DNA of 6,358 bases from an uncultured Flavobacteriales bacterium (GTDB lineage: Bacteria > Bacteroidota > Bacteroidia > Flavobacteriales_D > Sanyastnellaceae): contig CALKHD010000006.1 in assembly GCA_938092195.1 (NCBI GenBank), positions 1 to 6,358 on the forward strand. Direction: 5' to 3'. The position numbers and the translations under genes were made by a program. Positions 1 through 4,264 of the stretch are shown one piece after another. Every line of letters begins with the position of its first letter. Position 1 is the stretch's first letter. The notes beneath the pieces are model-generated. The model made no database searches, had not been told where the DNA came from, and saw only the letters and a list, made by a program, of their open reading frames with translations.

Positions 1-388
1 CGCCTTCCCCTTGTTTGTGCTGTTTTATGCCAAACACTCGGCACTTGTGTTCGTACCCATCGTTCTTTCGCGCTCGTTCGACCTGCGTTTTAGGCGCTGG
101 GACTGGGCCAGAACCTATGTCTGGGCGGTGATCATTTCGACCCTCATGATGGGCTTCAATGCTCTTTTAAATGTGACGTTTCCTCATCCCGATGGGCTCG
201 TCGCCAACTACATGTATGTCTGGGAGGCGCCCATGGCCGATAACCCGCTGGTGTTGGATTGGGGCTGGCCATGGTACTTGTTGCCATTGCATGTGGCTTT
301 GCTGGTGCATCTGCTTCTCATCAATGCTGCGTTCCGGCGATGGTTGCCCTCGGAAGAAGGAGGGAAGCGCTTGCGTTGGTTTGAGTGA
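1..388 (+). CDS. YwaF/TIGR02206-like integral membrane protein, C-terminal part (5' end outside window)
   Basis: The reading frame is open from base 2 to a TGA at 386-388, giving about 128 residues with no convincing start, so the gene continues upstream of the window; a TTG at base 11 is internal. The visible part is very hydrophobic and has about three membrane segments: one right at the left edge, one near the stretch TYVWAVIISTLMMGFN, and a last one around WYLLPLHVALLVHLLL. The combination NYMYVWEAP, then a short polar loop, then WPWYLLPLH near the C terminus is what I recognise from the TIGR02206/YwaF family (related to TMEM164), whose members are about 220-250 residues long with six to seven helices. 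The protein ends with a short basic cytoplasmic tail. The molecular role of bacterial YwaF proteins is not established, so no reaction is assigned. The family call rests on remembered motif resemblance. Confidence 0.75.
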   Translation, partial: AFPLFVLFYAKHSALVFVPIVLSRSFDLRFRRWDWARTYVWAVIISTLMMGFNALLNVTFPHPDGLVANYMYVWEAPMADNPLVLDWGWPWYLLPLHVALLVHLLLINAAFRRWLPSEEGGKRLRWFE

Positions 389-421
389 GCGCATTGAACG
401 GGTTGAATGAAGCGCAGGCCG

Positions 422-444
422 ATGTGTCCCATTGGGCGACACAT
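422..444 (+). terminator. Short hairpin after the YwaF-like gene, possible terminator
   Basis: The arm ATGTGTC (422-428) is the exact reverse complement of GACACAT (438-444). Inside the stem, CC at 429-430 can pair with GG at 435-436 across a four-base ATTG loop, leaving C437 bulged. The structure lies 34 bases after the stop of the YwaF-like gene and 56 bases before the FISUMP gene, in the longest spacer of the window, which suits a transcription stop. No run of T follows (the next bases are TCTCTGCC), so it is not a textbook intrinsic terminator. It could also be an mRNA-end stabiliser or chance. The rest of the spacer (389-421 and 445-499) shows no clear Bacteroidota promoter (TTG...TAnnTTTG) and no RNA gene. 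Confidence 0.3.
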
Positions 445-499
445 TCTCTGCCTTAGTGGCGATCCTTGGGATTACAAGATCTGAATCCAATCTTGCTGC

Positions 500-1423
500 A
501 TGCGCCGAATCTTGTTCTTGCTTGTTCTTTTGCCTCAGCTGTCTTTTGCTCAAGAGGTTGAGTCCCCGGTTTTCAATCCAGACTTCGATGGGGATGGGTG
601 TTATTTTACCAATGACTTGATTCAACTCTTGTGCCTGTTTGGCACGTGTGAAATGGAAAACATGGATGCAGATCCGGGCTTTCATCCCTATTTCATGGCG
701 GACTCTTGTTACTCAGCTTTTGACTTGCTGCCATTTCTGGCATTGTTTGAAACCTGCACAGGGGCAGAAATGCCTTGGACATGCGGAGACCCCATGGTTC
801 ACGAGGACATGGTGTATGGAACCATGGATTGGGCAGGAGAATGCTGGTTTATGGATAACCTCAATGGGACATCGTATGCCAATGGAGACCTTATAGATGC
901 CGTACTTCCTTCAGAAGAATGGCCTTTGCTTTCTACGGGAGCCACTGTGATTTATGGAGAGGGCGAGGGGGCATGTACGGAATTGTCTCCACTGGACGCT
1001 TGCGACGAGCAAATCGCACAATCTGAGTTTGGGCGTTTGTACAATGGTTATGCCGTTGCGGATGCGCGTGGCCTTTGTCCTTCAGGATGGCATGTCAGTT
1101 CTGATGCTGATTGGGACGCCTTGGAGACCACTTTGGTTGAAATGGGTTATGCAGGACAAGAAGGGATGGCATTAAAGGCTTCAGAGGGGTGGTACAATTC
1201 CGGAAATGGCAGTGATATTCTAGGATTCACGGCGGTTCCAGGAGGTTACCGGTTCAAGAACAACGGGTTGTTTTTGGATGCGGGAGCCAGCAGTTATTTC
1301 TGGACGTCCACGGACTCAGGCGGGGAATTGTGGTACCGATACTTGAACAACGGCAACGTGGATGTGGGCCGCTATTCTGGAGACATGCGCGGAGGATTTT
1401 CCGTGCGCTGTGTTCAGGATTGA
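500..1423 (+). CDS. Secreted FISUMP-domain protein with two dockerin-like repeats
   Basis: This 307-residue protein begins with a clear signal peptide (MRRILFLLVLLPQLSFA, likely cut before Gln18), so it is exported. Residues 25-50 and 61-86 are two related 26-residue units resembling the DxDGDG...DLLxLLxxFG pattern of dockerin/EF-hand-like modules in Bacteroidota surface proteins. From Cys95 to the end it matches the FISUMP domain (Fibrobacter succinogenes major paralogous domain): CGDP at 95, ECWFMDNL at 114-121, GRLYNGYAV at 178, ARGLCPSGWHV at 189-199, GFTAVPGGYR, SYFWTSTDSG, and the terminal GFSVRCV. The function of FISUMP domains is unknown; they are secreted or surface-attached and often multi-copy. 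No lipobox Cys and no T9SS sorting tail is visible, so how it is retained outside the inner membrane is unclear. The ATG at 500 is chosen because it directly precedes the signal peptide; no Shine-Dalgarno is present, as is usual in Bacteroidota. Confidence 0.9.
   Translation: MRRILFLLVLLPQLSFAQEVESPVFNPDFDGDGCYFTNDLIQLLCLFGTCEMENMDADPGFHPYFMADSCYSAFDLLPFLALFETCTGAEMPWTCGDPMVHEDMVYGTMDWAGECWFMDNLNGTSYANGDLIDAVLPSEEWPLLSTGATVIYGEGEGACTELSPLDACDEQIAQSEFGRLYNGYAVADARGLCPSGWHVSSDADWDALETTLVEMGYAGQEGMALKASEGWYNSGNGSDILGFTAVPGGYRFKNNGLFLDAGASSYFWTSTDSGGELWYRYLNNGNVDVGRYSGDMRGGFSVRCVQD
572..649 (+). repeat. Dockerin-like repeat unit 1 in the FISUMP protein (residues 25-50)
   Basis: The unit starts FNPDFDGDGCY and ends LFGTC. 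It keeps an acidic calcium-loop-like stretch (Asp28, Asp30, Asp32, then Asp39 ahead of a leucine-rich helix). It aligns without gaps to a second unit 36 residues downstream, with identical residues at 13 of 26 positions by eye (pattern FxPxFxxDxCY...DL...L.LF.TC). The similarity to dockerin-type calcium loops is inference; two cysteines at fixed positions (Cys34, Cys50) could form a disulphide, which classical dockerin loops lack. Confidence 0.6.
680..757 (+). repeat. Dockerin-like repeat unit 2, degenerate (residues 61-86)
   Basis: The second copy starts FHPYFMADSCY and ends LFETC. The two cysteines (Cys70, Cys86), the Asp-Leu pair opening the helix (Asp75-Leu76) and the LF.TC end are kept. 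Of the acidic loop residues, Asp28 and Asp30 of unit 1 are replaced by Tyr and Met, and only Asp68 (matching Asp32) remains. Calcium binding therefore looks lost or weakened in this copy while the scaffold is preserved. Confidence 0.55.
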
Positions 1424-1451
1424 GCCCTGCTTCCGTTGCAGACCACCCATG

Positions 1452-1479
1452 CATTCTCATTGGGTAACTTCGGAGAATG
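1452..1479 (+). other. Inverted repeat that covers the start codon of the PH-domain gene
   Basis: CATTCTC (1452-1458) is the exact reverse complement of GAGAATG (1473-1479), separated by 14 bases. The downstream arm contains the ATG start (1477-1479) of the PH-domain gene and the purine-rich GGAG-like bases in front of it, so folding of the mRNA would mask the start. It lies in the 53-base spacer after the FISUMP gene. No T-run follows, so it is unlikely to be a terminator. A seven-base stem can arise by chance, and a regulatory role is inference only. Confidence 0.25.
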
Positions 1480-2028
1480 AGAGAAGAAAATCTGATTCTT
1501 GAGGCGGAATTCAATCCGCGCATCAAAAAGTACGTATTCACTTCTCTGGCCGTGCTTTTCACCGTGTGCATCGTGACCATACCGCTGGTGATTGTTTGGG
1601 TTTTGGGTTGGGGACAATGGGTGTGCCGGCTGCATTACAATGCCTTGAAATGCAATTTGACAAGCCGTCATCTTCGGTTTTCCAAGGGGCACTATTTTAA
1701 GACAGAGAAGACCATTCCCCTCGAGAACATCCAAGACCTCACCTTCATCGACAATCCCTTTTTGAAGTGGTTCGATTTGCGAATCCTCAAGGTGGAGACC
1801 GCTGGAAACAGTTCTGAAACAGGGGCCGACATGAAGTTGATTGGCATTGTGGATGCTGAAGGGTTCAAGGAACAAGTGATGTTGGCCAGGGACCGTTTTC
1901 AGGAGGGGCGAATGCAGCTTGGGGCGGTTGAATCGCTTCCTTCAGAGGGTGTCATAGAGGTGCTCAAGGACATTCATGCCTCTGTAGAGGCGTTGAGGGC
2001 CGACTTGAGCCAAAGGGAGGGCAAGTGA
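1477..2028 (+). CDS. Membrane-anchored bacterial PH-domain protein (bPH2/DUF304, YdbS-like)
   Basis: The 183-residue product has a short charged N terminus, a long hydrophobic segment at about residues 20-48 (one long helix or a tight hairpin), and then a soluble domain at about 52-140. In that domain, LTSRHLRFSKG followed by IPLENIQDLTF (80-90), then FDLRILKVETAG, is the strand order and signature of bacterial PH-like domains of the DUF304/bPH2 group (YdbS/YdbT). Residues about 157-180 form a charged amphipathic helix (SEGVIEVLKDIHASVEALRADL) that could mediate oligomerisation. In other bacteria, YdbS is often encoded next to a larger YdbT partner; no partner is seen here. The biochemical role of the family is unsettled. 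The ATG at 1477 is the only in-frame ATG before residue 119. The gene ends 41 bases before alkB and may be transcribed with it. Confidence 0.82.
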   Translation: MREENLILEAEFNPRIKKYVFTSLAVLFTVCIVTIPLVIVWVLGWGQWVCRLHYNALKCNLTSRHLRFSKGHYFKTEKTIPLENIQDLTFIDNPFLKWFDLRILKVETAGNSSETGADMKLIGIVDAEGFKEQVMLARDRFQEGRMQLGAVESLPSEGVIEVLKDIHASVEALRADLSQREGK

Positions 2029-2069
2029 AGATTGGTTGGGTTAAATTGTTGGCGTGAAATGACCACGAT

Positions 2070-3164
2070 ATGGCTGTAAATGAGATTCTTGCCCCCAGAA
2101 TGTCCCCTTGGCGTTTTCTGAAATACACCTTGTCCTTCACCATTCCGCTGGCCACTTTGGTTTCTCTCATGGCCGAAGGAAACTGGACCTGGATGGCCAT
2201 TGCCTACAGCTTTGGTTTCCTGCCGTTCATGGAGTTGGTTTTGCCCACCACCAAGAAGAATTTGACTGAGGCCGAAAGGGAGGTGGTGTCCGAGGACCCG
2301 CTTTACGATGGCCTTTTGTGGTCGATGGTGCTCATCCAATGGGGTTTGCTCGCGTATTTCATTTGGCAGTTGGGACAAGGCGGCCGAACCATTTGGACCT
2401 TGGAGTGGTGGGGGTATGTATCGGCCATGGGCCTTTCGTGCAGCATTTTGGGCATCAACGTGGCCCACGAATTGGGCCACCGCCGCGAGAAGCACAACCA
2501 CTGGTTGTCGCAAGCGCTTTTGGTGACCTCTCTTTACACCCACTTTTTCATCGAGCACAACCAAGGACACCACCGCAATGTGGCCACCCCGGACGATCCG
2601 GCCACGGCCCGTCGAAATGAATGGCTGTTCACCTTTTGGTTTCGCGCAGTGTTTCTCGCTTGGTGGTCCGGATGGAAAATCGAAGCGAAGCGATTGCGCA
2701 GAAAGGGCCTAAGCCCATGGCATCCGAGCAATGTGTTCTTGAGGTTGCAAGCCATTCAGTGGGGCCTGCTGGCTGCGGTTTGGTTGACGTTGGGTTGGGA
2801 GGTTGGTGTGGCATGGCTGATTGCCGGGGCTTTCGGTGGATTTCTGCTCGAGGTGGTCAATTATGTAGAGCACTACGGTCTGCTCCGTGACAAGGTCACT
2901 GAACAACGATATGAGCGCGTGCAACCCCACCACAGCTGGAATTCAGATCATCCACTTGGACGGATGGTGCTGTTTGAATTGACGCGCCATTCGGATCACC
3001 ATCACCAGTCGGCCAAACCATACCAAACGTTGGACACCATAGAGAATGCACCTCAGCTTCCCACAGGATATCCGGGAATGATGCTGTTGAGTCTATTTCC
3101 GCCCGTCTATTTCGCGGTGATGAACCCCCGGGTAGACCGGTTGAGGGAGCTCAAAGCGGCTTGA
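2070..3164 (+). CDS. alkB: AlkB-type integral-membrane diiron monooxygenase (alkane 1-monooxygenase)
   Basis: AlkB enzymes hydroxylate the terminal methyl of alkanes or other hydrophobic chains in the inner membrane, taking electrons from rubredoxin. This 364-residue protein carries every hallmark motif: HELGH at 133-137, EHNQGHH at 162-168 followed by RNVATPDDPATAR, NYVEHYG at 264-270, HHSWNSDH at 287-294, and RHSDHH at 306-311. That gives nine candidate iron-ligand histidines (133, 137, 163, 167, 168, 268, 307, 310, 311), matching the family's active site. Hydrophobic helices lie near 17-34, 41-58, 82-100, 113-131, 184-200 and 227-262. The third box reads ELTRHSDHHH rather than the common LQRHSDHHA. 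The N and C termini are short compared with the roughly 400 residues of Pseudomonas AlkB, and no rubredoxin is fused. The substrate range cannot be read from the sequence; medium-chain alkanes are an inference. The ATG at 2070 has no Shine-Dalgarno. Confidence 0.96.
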   Translation: MAVNEILAPRMSPWRFLKYTLSFTIPLATLVSLMAEGNWTWMAIAYSFGFLPFMELVLPTTKKNLTEAEREVVSEDPLYDGLLWSMVLIQWGLLAYFIWQLGQGGRTIWTLEWWGYVSAMGLSCSILGINVAHELGHRREKHNHWLSQALLVTSLYTHFFIEHNQGHHRNVATPDDPATARRNEWLFTFWFRAVFLAWWSGWKIEAKRLRRKGLSPWHPSNVFLRLQAIQWGLLAAVWLTLGWEVGVAWLIAGAFGGFLLEVVNYVEHYGLLRDKVTEQRYERVQPHHSWNSDHPLGRMVLFELTRHSDHHHQSAKPYQTLDTIENAPQLPTGYPGMMLLSLFPPVYFAVMNPRVDRLRELKAA

Positions 3165-3176
3165 CCTTTGACTTTC

Positions 3177-3770
3177 ATGGGCACCCTTGACTCTTCTTCA
3201 CCCAACGGGAGCTTTACATTTCGTTCGTTGTGGCCGTGGCTCATTCTAGGTTTGCTGGTTCAAGCATCCATGTGGATGTGGGGCCAAATGCACCATGAAG
3301 GGCCGTTGGAGGCCATTCGATACGCAGCGCGCTACAGCGGTCGCTTTTCGTTTTTGTCCTTCTTGGCCTCGGTTCTCTTTTTGACCCAATGGGGTGGAGA
3401 TCCACAGAAGTGGCAACGGGCATTCACAGCTTCGGTGTTTTTTGCTTGGGTGCACCTGCTTCATTTTGGGTATTTGGCGGCGAATTTGTCTTGGAATCAC
3501 ATTGAACCAGAAGTACCCAAAGCCATCGGGGGAGCCCTGGCTTACTTGACTTTGGTGTTCCATCCACGGGCGCTGATGACGAGGCGTTGGAAGCACGGTT
3601 TTCACGCATTCTATGTCTATTTCGTGGGCCTGGTTATGGCCCTCACTTTTGTGGCGCGCATTCGGGGTGAATTTCCGGGTGCCGCACCGTCGGGCTTCCA
3701 TTTTATTGGCATTGCAACGGTGGCATTCGCATGGCAGGCATTCACCAAAAAGCGATTCTTTCAGCGATGA
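3177..3770 (+). CDS. Unrecognised six-helix membrane protein with paired HxxH motifs
   Basis: The ATG at 3177 gives 197 residues and lies 12 bases after the alkB stop; an in-frame TTG at 3168 would add three residues and is less likely. Six hydrophobic segments are visible at about 18-36, 55-70, 83-101, 114-128, 142-159 and 174-189. His93 and His96 (HLLHFGY) fall in the third, and His140 and His143 (KHGFH) open the fifth. The phrase YAARYSGRFSFL before the second helix resembles the entry to ferric-reductase-like or MsrQ-type haem-binding membrane domains. I infer a possible b-type haem membrane protein, perhaps an electron carrier, but the resemblance is distant and no family is confidently recognised. 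It is translationally coupled to tspO, with its stop overlapping that gene's ATG. Its position between alkB and tspO suggests work in the same membrane process. Confidence 0.8.
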   Translation: MGTLDSSSPNGSFTFRSLWPWLILGLLVQASMWMWGQMHHEGPLEAIRYAARYSGRFSFLSFLASVLFLTQWGGDPQKWQRAFTASVFFAWVHLLHFGYLAANLSWNHIEPEVPKAIGGALAYLTLVFHPRALMTRRWKHGFHAFYVYFVGLVMALTFVARIRGEFPGAAPSGFHFIGIATVAFAWQAFTKKRFFQR

Positions 3771-4249
3771 ACCGAGCCTTCTTTCTATCGTGTTTGGCCT
3801 TTGGCACACTCAACTTTCTTGGGTTGGCCATTGGGGGCATGGCCACCGGTCCAGGCGTGGCATCGGATTGGTATGCATCTCTCGAAAAAGCCCCTTGGAC
3901 TCCGCCCGGTTGGGTCTTTGGAGCAGCATGGACTTTGGTGATGTTGGGATTTACGGTGTTCATCGCCCGTTGGTGGGCTGAGGTTAAACCGCAGGGGAAG
4001 TCCGCATCGGTGATGCGCCTGTTTGCCTTGGCTTGGGTGTTGAATGTGGCTTGGAACCCCTTGTTTTTTGGCGCGCATGAAGCCGGTTGGGCCTTGCTCG
4101 AAATTTTGACCTTGTTTGCGGTCATCTTGGCATTGGCCCGCCAGGGATGGTCTCAAGCAGGGGTGGCCCGCTGGGGCATTCTTCCTTACCTGATTTGGCT
4201 CTGCGTGGCGACCTCTTTGAATGGGTTCGTGGTTTGGGCCAATCCCTGA
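3767..4249 (+). CDS. tspO: TspO/MBR family tryptophan-rich membrane protein
   Basis: The 160-residue product has the five-helix layout and signatures of the TspO/peripheral benzodiazepine receptor family: WYASLEKAPWTPPGWVFG at 35-52 followed by AAWTL, then LNVAWNPLFFG at 92-102, and PYLIWLCVATSLNGFVVW at 140-157. Both length and tryptophan content are typical. Family members bind porphyrins, sterols or other hydrophobic ligands in the membrane and are linked to oxidative stress and tetrapyrrole control; the ligand here is unknown. The chosen ATG at 3767 overlaps the TGA of the previous gene as ATGA, indicating coupled translation, and places the first helix (FFLSCLAFGTLNFLGLAIGG) right after the start. 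An in-frame ATG at 3731 would add 12 polar residues and overlap the upstream gene more deeply, so it is rejected. A position next to a putative haem protein would suit a role in porphyrin handling, though this is inference. Confidence 0.93.
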   Translation: MNRAFFLSCLAFGTLNFLGLAIGGMATGPGVASDWYASLEKAPWTPPGWVFGAAWTLVMLGFTVFIARWWAEVKPQGKSASVMRLFALAWVLNVAWNPLFFGAHEAGWALLEILTLFAVILALARQGWSQAGVARWGILPYLIWLCVATSLNGFVVWANP

Positions 4250-4264
4250 ACATCTTTGCCCTCC

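Noticed and set aside
167..685. Minus-strand open frame of 172 codons spanning the YwaF gene end, the spacer and the FISUMP gene start
   Set aside because: It crosses two genes with recognisable protein families on the + strand and has no recognisable motif.
431..1465. The strings CATTCTC and ATTGGG occur in both spacers around the FISUMP gene (431-449 and 1452-1465)
   Set aside because: They are in different order and short, so this is most simply chance and not a flanking repeat of a mobile element.
2034..2050. TTGGGTTAAATTGTT as a Bacteroidota promoter for alkB
   Set aside because: It resembles TAnnTTTG only with a missing base, and no TTG element lies at the expected 17-23 base distance upstream.
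1974..2573. Minus-strand open frame of 199 codons over the start of alkB
   Set aside because: It is the antisense shadow of alkB, including the region encoding the first and second histidine boxes.
2320..2620. Overlapping + strand frames of 72 and 100 codons inside alkB
   Set aside because: They are out-of-frame shadows of a conserved AlkB region, with no independent start signal or domain.
3731..3766. Upstream in-frame ATG for tspO
   Set aside because: It would add 12 polar residues ahead of the first TspO helix and overlap the upstream gene by 40 bases. The ATGA overlap start at 3767 fits the family length better.
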